NCBI RefSeq assembly: GCF_047495875.1
Contig: NC_092465.1
Span: 11,850,660-11,914,659 of the forward strand
Origin: Pithys albifrons albifrons
Lineage: Eukaryota > Chordata > Aves > Passeriformes > Thamnophilidae
DNA: 64,000 nt
Reading direction: 5' to 3'
The notes beneath the pieces are model-generated. The model was not told the DNA's origin and ran no database searches. It was given only the letters and a program-made list of their open reading frames with translations. Position 1 is the first letter of the stretch, and the number at the start of each line of letters is the position of its first letter. Position numbers and translations under genes: made by a program. Of this stretch, positions 12,501 to 26,500 are shown piece after piece.

Positions 12501-15500
12501 ATCATGCAAATGAGGAGAAAGGCTTTTACTATTACTAGTTTTGCCTATTTCTTGTTAAGTTATGCCATCTCCATGTTCTTTCTGTCCAGGTGGGATCCTG
12601 GTGCCTAGAGATCAACATCCCAACTATGCTCAGGCTGATTGGGAGCCCCTGGGCCATTTCCTCCTGCTCATCCCTGTCTGCTGCTGGTGCTGGGAGCTGG
12701 GAAAATCTGTGTGAGGGAACCATACCAGTCCACCAGCGACTCTCCATGACCTACACCAACTGTGGCTGCCCAGGCAAATAAAGCCACCAGGTCAAAGCAC
12801 ACTGTCAGCAGAAAGCCTGATGAGCACCTCTGGCAGAACCCAAAGAGGGATGGAAAGCATTGTTTGGGATATGTAAGCTTTCTGCTCAGCAAACCCAGGA
12901 ACAGCTTGGTCTCCATCTCCACCCACCAGGAGTCTCCACCGCCTGCCTGTTGCTGTTTCCCCAGCACCATCACTCGGGCTGGACTCAGGGGGCAGGAGGG
13001 GGATCTATAAGTCTGTTTATGGCTGTCCATGGTAGGACTGGCCTGTGCCAAGATGGGTCAGGTGAGGAGGCAGACGATGGTGATGGGAACAACTTGGCAA
13101 CAAGCAGAGTTCCCACTCCCAGGTGTTTGTGTGCATTTGGTTACCTGTAGAAAGATGTCTGGACTACTGAAATATATTCTTATTTATTTATGGGATCTAA
13201 AATTCTACCCTTGCCTCATATCCTGTGACAGCCACAGAAACAGACCCGACAAAGTCATCTTTGTGGAGAACAGAAGTTTGGATATAACAGGAAGCTTTTA
13301 TCCAGAGCAAAACCTCTGTCATAAAACTTCAGAAAACGAATTTCTTTTTCAATGGGTCCCCTTGGGCTTAAAATATAAGTATCTGAGGATTCATGTAGTA
13401 GTAAAAGTCTATAAAAATCTTTGAAGCAAATGGGCTATTGAGAAATTATGTGTGGAAATGAATAGCTGGATTCCCCTGCAAATCTCTTCATAGAGATTCC
13501 CTGACATAATGAAGACACAGTAGATGCATTAGTAAAAAATCCTTTTTTTAATAACCGCTATACCTTATGGTTTTCCTAAAGTGAGGGTTTACCAGATGGA
13601 AAATCCACTTAAAGATTTTTATCTAGAAAGGAAGGTGCAGTCATTCAGTGGGAAGCAGCCAGCTTGGTTCTTCCTGGGGTGAGGGATGCTGTGCCTGTCT
13701 GTGTGATGCACTCAAGAGCAGTGAAAGCCTTCCTTTCCCCTGGCTAGAGGTGTTCCAAAATGACCTGGGGTCTGCAGCCAACTTTATGGTAGCGAAATGG
13801 AAGGAGACAAAAGAAATTTATGGAAATACAGTGGTTCTTGGCCAGGGCAATGCCACACACATCACCCACAAACACCTGACAGACAGAAAATGCACTGGAC
13901 AGGGAGTTTTTCATGCACCCCCCTGAAGAACATGAGCCAAGTTAGTTTTACATAAGTGCTTGGTTTTCTGTGGAAATAGAGCTCCCTGCTTTAATTATTA
14001 TTGATTTTCTTTTTTCCAAGGAAATGTTGGGCCTCTCTAAACCCCCCACTGCTGACTCCAGAGATCTCACAACGATTTTGGCTGAGCAAGCGTTTCTCTT
14101 GCAAATCTAAATATTTATGCTACAGCTGTGTAAACAGCCCAGACGCCAAGTTGGGTATTTTTAGTGTTCTTGAACTGTAGTGAAGGACCAAGACAGACCT
14201 GTTGTGGACTCTGACATCTTCTTTTGCTGTTTGTTGCATGTCATTGCTGATGGCCTCAGCCCTCTCACCTCCCTTCTCAAGGTACTTGCTCTGATTATTT
14301 ATGCGGTGAATCCAGATGGAAAGGAATTAGATGGTTGTTACTTTGTCTTGCATTGTGTATCTGGACACCAAATGTACATCTGCTTGAATGCAGAGGTTTA
14401 AGATCATATAATATTAAAAAAAAAAACCCAAACAACACTAGGCTGTTGTTAAAACATGATGTTCAGGAGGGAGAAAAGTTATTCCTTAGTGTTCATCTAA
14501 AGAATATGTTACCAATCTTGGCATGACCCTCCAAAGAGTCTTCTCAAGGAGAAATTCTTTACTCAGCATAGAACAAGTAGGAGTTCTGTTTACAAGAGCT
14601 GACCTAGAGGTTACTTTATCCATAACCTGCTGCTTAGAAGCCAGGTGGAAGTGTGCACATGCCTGACAAGGTATCGATGTGATTGCAGCCCCCTCCCTGA
14701 TTCTGGCCGGGGTCTGCCTGCACTGTAAATAATGGGTTAAATGCATATGTGTGCAGCATCTCTGCAGAGCCACTCACAGCTTTGACCAGCTGCCTGCACA
14801 CATCACTGATGCTGGGAGGAAGCGGGAGGAGATGGCAATTGCAGGGAATGAGAAGCCTGAGTTAAACACAGTCCAAAATAATGAAAATAAATTATTTTTT
14901 TTCCCTCTGGTCACAGTAAGAAAGAATGCAGCTTGCTTTCAGTACTGTCCTGTCAGCCAGAACACACAACAGCCTTCCTTTGGAAGAGCTTTAACTCTCT
15001 GTTTGGGGCTTCAGCTGAGCAATGAAAATGGCTTGGTCCCCTTCTCATGGGAGACAAGCAAGGCATACCCAAACCTGCCTCTGTCCATGATGGAGGGGTG
15101 TTCACCTGGGAGGCAGAAGGGAAGGACCCCTAGAACTGTATCTCAACCCCCCACAGCACTGCTATGCCTCCCAGAGTGAGAGCCCACACCTCCCCAGGTA
15201 CAGGGATAGGGATGCAAACACCCAGGGATGTGGCTTCCCTAAGTAAACACTCTACTCCCAAGTGCTGCTGGCACCTTGCCTGGGCAAGGAATCGATTCCT
15301 CTAAGTTACAGCCCCACTGTTTGTGGCATGTCCAGGAGGCACAAGGCTCAGGAACCCTGAGCTCGCTGGGGCGGTGTGGGCACTGCCCTCCTGCTGTGAG
15401 AGTGAGCCCACCAGGAGCTGCTCCAAGAGCAGGGAGTTCAGACTTGAGTCCTCAAAAGCAGTTTCTGTGCAGATTTTAGTGTTTTGAAGCCTCAGTCACC

Positions 15501-18500
15501 TTGAATGAGAGCAGTTCATTGGCATACTTCAGTATCAGCCTCACACATGTGCTCAAGTCTTTTGACAAATTTGGTTAAAACAAGATACAGTACTGTGCAG
15601 GAACAGAGCTCAAATTTCCAGCCAGGGAGGCGTTGTACTGTGGGGAATTTGCCTGACACAGTTAATATTAGACAAACAATTTCTAGTAGGGGAACATTCC
15701 CAGAAATACAGGATTTTTCTTTTCAGGTGCAAAAGAAAAACGCAAGTGGGGGCTCAATTTTCTCCTGGTTGTCACTGGGGAGGTTATCACAGTTTGCAAA
15801 CTGCTGCTATGGGAATAAGGACTGAAACCAATTCCTTATGCTCTGCCACTTAATTAATTTTAGGCACTTTACAGTAAAACATAATTTGGCACAACTTCTA
15901 CAGATGAGAAGAGTGGTGAAAATGCCTGGCTCACCCAGTTCCATTGTGCACCCCAAACATGCTGCAACCAGACATAGGAGCTTTTCCACCTGAATATTAA
16001 ACAAGGAATGGAAGATAATTGAAGCCTCCAAAAATTAGGGGTCTAAATCCATTTACATTTACAAGCTCTGTAATTAAATAATAAACCATAATATTACAGC
16101 TTTCACTCTAAATGTGAATTCAAGAGCATATGCCTGAGATTACATTACAGCCCCTTATTTGTTTAGCCTGCTGCAGTTCCTGCTTGCAGGGAGGAAAAAA
16201 TTACATGGAGAGGAAGAAATTAAATCCCTGAGTCCCAGAGCCACAGCAGGTCCCTTCTGCTTTAGGCTGGGCAGGCTCAGTCAGGCTTTTCCTTCCAAAG
16301 CTGCGGAGAAGCCTGTGGCAGCACAAACATCTTCCTTTCCAATGGGCACTGACCCCATCCCGTGCCTGACCTGCTCCTGCTGAAACCCCGTGCCAGAGCC
16401 TGTCCCCAGTGTGTGACCTGTCCCTGAGGTGACCTCTTGGAGATGCCCTCTCTGCCCCATCACACAGGTGTGCCAAAACAAGGCATAAAACTGTGTGCTT
16501 GTCCCCACTCGGTGCCCAGCACTGGCAGCAGCTCCTCTCTGTGGGGCCACACCAGGGCTCGAGGCACCTCTGCCCCTCTGGTGATCTCTGCCCACCCTGT
16601 CTTTGAGCACAGGGACAGTGACACAGCCGCCAGTCGTCTGCTCTTTTATTCACAGTCTCGGCAAAGAAATGAAGGGAGCAGGAAGGGGAATAAAGCAGTG
16701 AGTGATGAACAGCTGCTGTGCCTTACATTTCCCATGGCGACAGCAACAAATTGCAGCCTGTGTGCAGCACAGCCACTTCTGGGGAGAGAGAGGGCTTGGG
16801 GGAGCTTTTTCTGATGGGGGGGATTTTTTTATGGACTGTTTACTTTTTTTCCTCCTGCAGTGTCCTGCCTCTGCTCAGCCTTAACTACAGCCCTGTGCTG
16901 GCATTGCCAAGGGTCCAAGCAGCCACTTAGCAAAGGCTTGCCAGGGGAGCCAACAAGCAAACGGCTTTGGGAACCTTCTTGGTTTGGAGTGTCTTGCGCA
17001 TCATCTCGACATCATTTACTGCTTTATAAATATTTAAAGACCTCATGTACATGTGCACAGCCTGCTGCAGCAAAGTTTCCCACCAGCACAGCAAGGAGGA
17101 GGCACCAGTTCATCCCAGTGACATGCTGGAACCAGGCAGCACAGCTGTGTTTCACCATGGGCCCAGCAGTGCCTGTCACCTGCCCTGTCCTCTCCATCTC
17201 CAAGTGAAAGGCACCACACCAAGACCTGGTTATGTCCCTGTGTTGGGGTCACCTAAACTCACCTGTCACTCCTTCCCCTTTTAATTTTCTCTTTTCTACC
17301 ACTGTGCTGCTGAAGCAGCACCAGCAGCCACCACCATTCAGAGCTTCTCCTTCATTTCCCTGGGTGTTTTTAGAGAGCCTTTAAAACCACGTACATCAAT
17401 TATTGCCAGAGTTTTCATCCCACACAAGGGCACAATAAGCAATGCAAATAGCACAAATAAAGTGTTTGATATTTAATGATCCCACAGTGGATGGGGAAGA
17501 TGTACTCTTGAACAGGAGTAGCTTTCTCAAGCCTGTGCAATGCAGAAGGACCCCTGTCTCTCACGACTAATTGAGCCCTAATGATTTTCCTTTATCATCC
17601 AAAATGAAAACAAAGGATTTAAGGGATGTTTTATTGCAGCGCTGTGGGTCTTTTTATTCATTTTTTATTCCCCACATTAAAAGCTGTGCTTTGACTTGTC
17701 CTTCTGAACCTGCTTCTCCCTGGTGTTGCTGCTGCTCTTGTAATTCTGTCCCTTTGCCACTGAGGACTGGAAAACAGACTCCACAGTGCATGTAACTTCT
17801 GCCAGGAGCAAAGGTGCCCAAACGGTCCCCATTAGTCACACTGCCCTCCAAAAACTTATGGATTTGGCCATTTCAAACTGGCTGTGAATTACCAGAGTTG
17901 CACAGGCACAAAGACAGAGGTGTGGGCTCATGGCAGGCCCAAGGCACAGGGGAAAAGCTCATCTTCAGCTTTCATGGCTGGAAATGCTAGAAAGAACCAG
18001 GGCAGAGCAGAACTTGAACCAACAGCACTTCATTCCCTGCAGCTGGGGTAGCAATGATTTGGGATGAGCTGCTTGCTTGCCCTGGCTCCCTGGAAGCAAA
18101 CTCCACTGGCCCTCTCCCTGACACACTCATGCACCAGCTGCGGGGTGCATGTTTAACAAGGAGAAGAAAGGAAAGACTTGTTTGTTCCAAGAAAACACCC
18201 AGGGTGTGCACTGCATGCCCCTTACTCTGTGCTGAGCCCTGTGTTCAAGCAGACACTGTTGTAAGGGAAAGATGGCAGAATGGGAGGGGGACTGAGGGAA
18301 ATCTTGCAGTTGAATCATTCTGTAAATGGCAATGGCTCAAATCACTGCACAGCTCTTTCTGGCCATTTGATGTAATTAAGGCTGGGCTATGAGGTGCCAT
18401 CTCAGCCCCACAACAGATTTCCAAATTGCTGCTCCTCTGCAAAGCCGCCTCCAGAGCTGTCCTTGAGACATCAGCACAGGGGTTAATTGGAATCGACAGG

Positions 18501-18959
18501 AAAATTGGCCTCTGGAGGGAGAAATGCGGATGCTGGATGTGTGTGAGCTGGTGGGAACAGAGCCACGCTGCTGCCAGGGCCTTGATATCCCCTTGCAGAG
18601 CAGCAGTGGGTCCTGGCACCTGTGAGACTGGTGACTTCATGCCCAGTCCAAGCTTGGCTCCCTTCTCTCCATGTGCCTTTGCCCCAGCAGCCAGATGTAG
18701 TCCAGGCACCAGCATGAACATCCCAAAGGCATCAGTGCTAGTGAGCCCATGTGATTCCTTCTGCCCATGGGCAAGGCTGAGGTTGGATTTGGCCCTTCCA
18801 ACTGCCAGCTCTCCAGCTCTAGAGTTGGCACTGAGCTCAGTGCCGAGGTGCTGGCAGGATCTTAGGGGGAATAAAAGCAGAGCTGGAGTCTGGCCACAGG
18901 GCCATCTCCCACCTGCCTCACCCTCAAGCACTGCACCAGCTGTGTTGCGCAGTTGTGGA
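9531..18959. other. Intergenic sequence, no gene recognised
   Basis: AT-rich patches with homeodomain-like cores occur at about 9640-9780, 10485-10640, 11190-11350, 13945-14165, 16020-16160 and 17380-17480. No coding exon, RNA gene or repeat family could be supported. The 228-codon frame at 18245-18931 (minus) lacks any protein-like signature. Confidence 0.5.
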
Positions 18960-19460
18960 CTCCTGTCATTTTTCTAAGTATTCCTCATCTCCTTCAATGC
19001 CATTAATCACACTATTTCAATTAACAGACCTGAACCATTGAACAGACCTGTCCTGCACTAATGCGTTATTAATTGGGTCAGGTTGGATGGCAGCAATACT
19101 GAGTGCCAGCAGCTCCGAGCTTTTATCTTCTGCTCTGGGTTTGTTTCATTTATCTAATCACTTCTTCAGTGCCACAGGGGCTCCTTTCACCTTTTCCCTC
19201 TCCACCCACCATCAGGGTACACGGATACACTTTCTGCATTGTCTGGTATCAACTATACCCTGAAGAGAGTCATATCTAATTCACAGTACTCTCCCAAGAA
19301 AAATCAATGATTGTTTACATTACTATCCTACAATCTCTATTTTAAAGTAATTCATGGCAAAGTCAGTGTCATTAATTTTATTAAGTCGTTAATAGTGGGC
19401 AGATATTATTTAGCTCCATTGATCCTAAGTTGATGCAATTACCACTTACGAAGCTTGCAC
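18960..19460. promoter_or_regulatory. Candidate conserved non-coding block, 0.5 kb
   Basis: AT-rich, non-coding and dense in homeodomain-type cores: CATTAATC near 19001, CAATTAAC near 19018, TTATTAATTGGG near 19067, and CATTAATTTTATTAAG near 19370. No repeat family and no open frame of note. It is bounded on both sides by ordinary sequence with higher GC. Confidence 0.35.
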
Positions 19461-22400
19461 TGTATGGCTGAAAATTCCAATTCTGTTTGCAACCTGAAGC
19501 TGTATATCAAAAACGTGCCAAGCCAGATGCTGGTGGTGGGAATTGAGGAAAGCTGTTTCAAAACAAACAAGGAAGTGCCCAAATTTTGTAACTTCTACCC
19601 TTTTAAAGCACCAAAATCAGCCTGGAACCCAGCTGTTCTCAGATGCCCCATGCCTAAGGGAGAGTCAAACTAAGATCCTCTCCTCAAACCTCCTGGATCC
19701 TACATTCACAGAGAACTCATCATTGTGATTATCGATTAACTGAGACACACTCTGATGAGAATAGGGGAAACTAAGTTTAGCTCTGTCTGGACAGAAAACC
19801 TGTCAAAAGGCCCATGACCAGCTGAGTGTGCAATGCATTCTGCTTGCAGAGGATGCATTTCAGCCAGAGGCCTCAGACCTTCCTCTTCTCTAGGTAAAAA
19901 AATTAGTAGCAGAGCAGTGTGGAAAAACAGGGAGACAAAATGGTACAAATTTTCTGGATCTCAAACATATCCAGGAAATCCAACAGCACAGAGCACCCTC
20001 TGATCATGAGAGGCATGAGGGTTTCCTGCATGACAGGAAGGTAAAGGGATCCCCAGGGCTGATGCCCACCCTGTGGAGAGGCCATGTGTGTGCCCAGTGT
20101 GGCCCACAAGGCACAAAAACATAATTTTAGCCATCAGAAATTAAAAACTGCAGTTTAAATCAAAAATAAGGGTTCACCTTTACTCAGCTTGGAAAAGGGT
20201 TAGCTCAACCACATCCTTTTGATCATGGTCAGAAATGTGCTTTGTGTGTATTTGTGTCAATAAAAACCTGCCCCTTGAGAAATGGTATTAAAAAGAGAAA
20301 AGAAAGACAGTTGCTGCCCCAAGATCTTGCACTCTAAATAAAAGGTGAAGGAGGGAGGGAGGGAGGGAGGGAGGGAGGGAGGGATGGATGGATGGATGGA
20401 TGGATGGATGGATGGATGGATGGATGGATGGATGGATGGATGGATGGATGGATGGATGAAAATAGTGGAGAAGAGTGAATCAAGGAGGAGACAGATGGCA
20501 TCCTATCAGTCTGCAGTGCCAGCAGCCTCACTGTTGATTACAAAGGATTTGAAGGAAAACCATCATGACTTCTGAGAGCCTCTACAAGACAAACAGGAGC
20601 AAACTGAGCTTCTGGGAGGCCTGGCTAACTGGACCAGTAGCCTTTGGAGTTCATAGTACTGCAGAGGGACCTCCTTTCCGCTAGTGCTTTGGCCTGGGTT
20701 TATTTTGGCGTGATAAATGCATTTGTTTGGGACATACAGTTTGACCTGAGTACTCTGCCCAGTGTATTTTAAAACACCTTGAAACAATGTATGAACTCTT
20801 CTTCAGTAAAAATTAGGGCAACTGAGATTTTTAAATTTGCAGAAACTCAAAGCAGCATTAGACAATGCAGATCACCTGGATTTGGAGAGTGAGGCCACTA
20901 CACCAGCTAAGATTCTGGCCCAGAATCCACCTAGAGTAATGTGAAAAGGTATCACAAAACTGCTGGTTCCTGGGGGCTGGTTAATGCTCTGGAGAGGGCA
21001 ATTGATTTATAGGACAGACTTCACTCAGTTAAAATGACTGTTCCATGTTATAAAGCAGCAGCCTTGTCTCCCATGCAAAACAAATAAATGAAGATACAAA
21101 TTACGTGCTTCCCTCCACAACTGAGAGATGTTCTGCAGCCAGGAAGTTCCTCAGGGTGGCTGCATGGAGGGTGTGTGCCAGGGGCTCCAGAAGCTGGGAT
21201 GCAGGAGCAGAATCTGTGCTGTTTGGCTGGATGCTCCTTGCTGCCCATTTCCTGGTGCTGGCTTCCAGCAAGCTCAGCCACTGAGATTCCTCGTGCAGGG
21301 CAGCAGTGGGAGCATCCCTGAGCCTGCCCAGTCCTGCTGTCTGGGACAGAGCAGAGCACATGGCTCCCCTCAGTAGGTTGTCTGGGTGACAGAGGAGCAG
21401 GCACAGCAACTTCCAGACCCAGTGGTTCTTACACTGGTCATGAACAAAGCTGTTTGCAAGGTGGTACTGAAACAGAAGCGCAGCATCATAAGCATTTTTG
21501 CTATTGGAAGGGTGATTTTTAGCATTTCCCATCCCTTGTACTTTTAAAACCATTTAAACCATATGCCTTTGTGGGTTTTGTAATCCTTTTGGAGAGTGGA
21601 AGTCTGGGCCTAAATCTTCCTCTTCCTGCAGGAACTGGGAGCACGACCTGTTTGCTGTACATGTGTTGGGAGCGCAGAGCACAGACCAAGCCTGCAAACA
21701 GCTCTCTCCAGGCAGACCAGTGCCTTTCTAGTGCTTGGCACCCTTGACCAGGGAGTAAGGTATAAGCAAAATACCCTGCGTCTCCATCCAGGCAGCTCCA
21801 AGTCCCTTGGAAACTGTGACAGAATTTGGCTCATCAGCGTATCAGAATCTGTTTTATTTTATCTGCCTGCACAAACCTGCATGCAAGGATAGATCAGATT
21901 AACATGACTGATGAAAAACATCCTCCTCTTTATCCCTTTTGACAGCAGCAACTCTTTATCAACAGTCTGAAGACAAAGTTTTCTCAGCCATAAGTTTTCT
22001 GCCCTGAGGGTTTGTTGTGGTGGTGGTGGTTTGTTTTTTTCCAGTAGAAGTTTATTTTTGTTCAAGAGAAATCAAAACATTTTGATGGAAGATTTTTCAA
22101 CCATCCTTATGCATTAGACATGGTAGCAGACAGGCTTGGCACATCAACATCAGCTCTGTCTCACTGGATTGAATTTAATATCTGGTGTATAAGTGCTAAC
22201 CGTCCCTCAGAGCTTCCCTGGAGTCAGCTCAGTGAGATGGCTGCAGGGAAGAAAATAGCTCCTTTTCAGAGGGTTTCCAAACACTTTTCCAAAGTGACCC
22301 TCCAATCATTTTATCCCCTTTTACAAAGCTAACTTCATAATGCCCTCCAATGGGGCTTTGGGAAGGACAGTGTTATAAATTGCAGTCCAGTGAATCTGCC

Positions 22401-23312
22401 ACTCACTGCTGCTAATATCCTGCGTTTATCCTCACTGCCACAGAGGCTGTGGCAGCAAAAGGAGGAAAGAAGGAGAAAAGTAATTACTTCTCACTCAGCT
22501 TGTCACCAAATCCTTTCATCAGCCCTCTCATGTCTTCCTTGGCTGCTTTAGTGACTCACCATGCTCTGCTGTGCCAGTGCAGGATTCAGTGGTGCTGGTC
22601 TAATGGGGCATGAGGATGGGGAAGGGGTTGGATAACGCAGGCACTGGGAGCCCTGTCAGTGCCCAGTGTGTCCTCTTTGTGTGCATCAGGTCCCAACAGC
22701 CAAATCAACTGCAGCTTGCATGCCATTAGGATCCCCTGATCAAGGCATGGGTTTATTTCAGCCAGGAAGTGGTACCCCAAAAGCATCCCCAGCATGGAGT
22801 GAGGGAGAAGAGGAGGCATTTTCTCAAGTTTGTTGTTGGGGTTTTTTTGTGGTTTTGTTTTTTTTTCCTAAAAAACATCCTTCAAAGGTTACAGATGTTA
22901 AAGAATTTAATCTCCTGGAGAGGACTCAAACTCCACATCCTCATTCAGCAGTGTGGATCAGCCAGACACTGAGTTAAAAGCAAAGATACTGAGTCATGAA
23001 ATGAACCCAAAATTAGGCCAATTTGATGGCTGGTGCTGAGGTTCCCAGGAGCAACAACATCTTTCTGAGACCTGATATTAGGTGGGATACCAAAAACCCT
23101 TGCCTAGGGTGTGTATTAAATTGAAGACAAATTATTTTGACCAGAACTAATAGGCCATTTTTCTGATTTTCTTCAAGTCCTGCAAGATCAAATAAAAGAA
23201 CAGCAAGGCCCATTTACCTCTGAGGAGGTGGTGGATGTGGGGACCACTGGTGATGCAGTGAAAATATCCCACTTCACTGGCCTGGCACTGCCATCACCGG
23301 GGTGTCATGCAC
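19461..23312. other. Intergenic sequence, no gene recognised
   Basis: Apart from the compound microsatellite at 20348-20458 nothing is recognised. Frames at 21048-21553 are chance. Confidence 0.5.
20348..20458 (+). repeat. Compound microsatellite (GGGA)n then (GGAT)n
   Basis: About nine GGGA units (to about 20383) change abruptly to about eighteen GGAT units with no interruption, one base substitution apart. In the reverse direction it reads (CATC)n(CCTC)n. It is likely polymorphic. The open frames through it, DGWM and SIHP repeats, are artefacts. Confidence 0.98.
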
Positions 23313-23540
23313 TGAAATCAATGTGCCATGTGATAAATTTGGTGCACTTCACACCGAAATTGATGCATCACCTTTGAAATCAAATTTATCATCTCTTCCG
23401 TCACACTCCATATACTGGATCAGAGTCACCACCTACTGAATTAAAATCTTCATGTGCAGTTCACATCACACCATAAATCAGGCCAAAATGGAATTAAATG
23501 CATTGTATGCTAAGAACTCATTCATCACACCATAAATTAA
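23313..23540. other. AT-rich element with inverted repeat, palindrome and repeated 15-mer
   Basis: A perfect 11-base inverted repeat, TGATAAATTTG at 23331-23341 and CAAATTTATCA at 23381-23391, encloses a 10-base perfect palindrome TGATGCATCA at 23361-23370. Further right, CATCACACCATAAAT occurs twice (23464-23478 and 23523-23537), 59 bases apart. No open frame. It may be a regulatory element with repeated protein sites or a relic of a small transposon; neither can be proved. Confidence 0.4.
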
Positions 23541-26500
23541 ATATGGGACAAGCCTCTTAGGCTGGATGTGCCCAGTTATAGACTGCAGAGTCCACTGGGG
23601 AAAACAGGACACCACTGAAGTCACTGAGGGCTTTGTCATTAATTTCAATCAACTTTTTAATCTACTGTGTACTGGATCTGTCTCTGTTCTGGACAAACAC
23701 AAAACTTGGGTGCCAGAAACTTCTGCTGTCATTGCCTCTCCTATTGAATCATCCGCATGGAGGTTTAGGCAGGAGCCTGGAGGAGAGATGTAAATCAGAC
23801 CCCTACCCCATTCCTGCAAGGGGCAATGGCAGCAAGAGGCCAAGAGGGCTTTGCAACCCTTGCTGGCAGCCAGCACAATGTGGAACACACACAGCACATC
23901 TCGTCTTCAGTGAATGGCCAGGCTCAAAGTCTCAACATCCTCTTTGCTGGAGGGGAGCATCCTTCTCCTGAGCTCTCAGCAGAGTTGCACAGGGCTGGGC
24001 ATGGCTACAAGGGGTGTTGAATGCCTGACACCTCTTTTGCAGTCTTTGGACTTCTAAGAAACAGGACAGGAGGGAAAAAAACAGGCTCAGGGATACATGT
24101 GGTGTCAGATCATCCCAGGCAGTCCTGCCCTCAGCAGCAGGTGGCGTTACCCCTGTGTGACAAATGGAAACAGGAGCACAGAGCAATGGATAACAGCTGC
24201 TCGAGGCCAAAGCTAGGGACTAGGGCAAAGATAGGACTGCAGAAATTCTTACCTAAAACCAGAATACTATTTTCTCATATTTGTTATCTATGTTAATCTT
24301 TGCTTTTCTGACAGCACCTCCCTGTGTGCTCTCACAGCTCCCCAGGGAAAGGGGGGACCAACTTCCTGCTGAAGCACAATGCAGTCAGATACATCCTTGG
24401 ATCCAATCCATAGTCTTTCCTTTTAGTTTTGCATTCATCTGGTCCTCTCAAAATCTGCTCAGGAGCAATTAAAGCCTGTCAGCAAGAAGCTGATGCAACT
24501 TTTATTTAATTAGCCCAGCAGCCAATAAAGATCTCATTCATCAAAATCTCATGGAAGGTGTGGCAGTGGGGGGAGAGATTTGTCACTTCTTCCCTAGATC
24601 CAGATGGCTGTGGAGCATCTATCGGTGATCCGATCACACACATGGACTCACGTGCACATCTGAGGAGACCGACCAGCTGGGACACATCTGTCCAGAAAGC
24701 AGTTAGGGCAGAAATCAGTGCAAGACTCTCTGAGGTGCTGTGGTGGCAAGTCCTGTTGGAAACTCAGTCTCCAAACTGCAGCTAACCTAGGCAGTGAGTG
24801 ACCCTGGTGGGATGAGCAGCTTTGGAGGGCTTTTTGTCTTCTGATCCATTTTGCTACCCTTCCCAGCAGCAGGAAAGGACAGACATGTGTAAGGAAGGCT
24901 GAACACAGGCAGGATGAATTGGGAGAGGCCTGAAAAAAGAGGTTTGCCCTGTAGATGGTGCTTTGCCCTGGAAGGGGTTTAAGAGCCCCTCTCCCTGCCT
25001 GCCACACTGAACCTAAACATATTAGAGCTGGCAAAGCAGGAGACAGGAAATTACTGCTCATACTGATGGATCCCAGCACAGTTTTGGGGTGTCAAACATG
25101 TCAGAGAAAGTCTTTGGTGTAACATCCTCTAGGCTTGAAAACTTCTCCTTAAATTAACTGTCAGGGTATCAAATATTTGCCTGACCTTGCCCTGCCAGAC
25201 CATCTAAGCAGGGCACATTTGGGCTGAGGTTTTCCCAAATACTGTGCAGGGAGGCCAGGAGGATGGGGGAATGTAAATCTGTACCCATGAGGTCACTGTG
25301 CTGGCTTTGTGTCATGAAAAGGTAGTTTCACCAGCTCAGACCTGTAGGAGTGGTTTCCTGTGGGAATCACTTGCCAACACTGCAGCCTCACCATCACAAC
25401 TCACTGAACTGAAAAAAATAAATCAGCTATCACAGGACAGTTCATAGATTACAAACAGGAGTGATGGTATCTTTATAATTAATGATTATGAGAAAGCAGC
25501 TTAATAGTTTGGTTCCTTGTGACTGGCTTGATTTGTAATACATGGCAGTTGGCGTAAGCAAAGCAGGTAATTGGAGCCAGTTTACCCTTGGTGTGTCCAG
25601 CTGGTAGTTGCACTTCACAGACTTGCATGATTTTCCACAAAGTCCCAAGAGCAGAAGAGGGCTGCAGATGTAACCCCACCAACAGCCTTATTGCCAAACT
25701 GGAGATGCATGGGGGTGGAATGGTGAGCAGTTTCTTGCTGCTGCCCCACACATCTGCAAGTTACTGTTGTCTGCAATGCCCCCTGGCATTTGCAGAGGAA
25801 ATGCCCATGCTCAGGTCAGGGCCCTGAGCCACCCATTTCCTCAGCAGTTATTAAGGGGAACATAATAACTGGCATATTACAGTGATGGATGCTGTATCAA
25901 TCAACTGGAAAAGGGTTAAGCAAGCCTTAAAAATAAGGCTTAAATACCAGGCTAAGGTGTCCATATTAGAGGAATTATTCCAGGACTGAAAACATGTGTG
26001 CAGAGGTGCTGACACACCCAGCTGTGCCCCTCTCCCTGCTGCTCCGTGCTGGCCATGCTGGTTCCAAGGGAAGTGAGTGATGAGAGCCTGCACTGCAAAC
26101 AGCGATGGGCAATTAGCAGAGGGCACATACAAACTGTATGCAGTGTGAGTCTGTGGTTTCATTGCTTATCAAATGAAACTTAACGAATAAACACTCTCTA
26201 TTAACACAGTATTTGAAGCCAAGCTGTGGTGCTTGCATGCTTTTATTCTGTTTCATCAAGTCTGGTTTGATTTGGCTTATTTTTGTTTAATATCAATGTG
26301 AAATGCTACACTCAAGAGTTGCCAACTTTAGTAATTTTTGCTGATGTGACATTTGGTATTTCAGAACTCAGGCAAGGGAAGGGAGGGGTGCTCCTCTTAG
26401 GAGAGCCTCAGATTTTCTTTCATTGAAACAAAAAAATTGTGGCCAGGTTAGTTGTGAAGAAATTCATGTGTGGCGTTCAGTTTCTCATAGCCAAGAGGCA

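Noticed and set aside
18245..18931. 228-codon open frame on the minus strand, the longest in the window
   Set aside because: Composition is rich in Ala, Leu, Ser, Gly and His with no domain, no splice context and overlapping frames on the other strand. It looks like chance absence of stops in GC-richer sequence.
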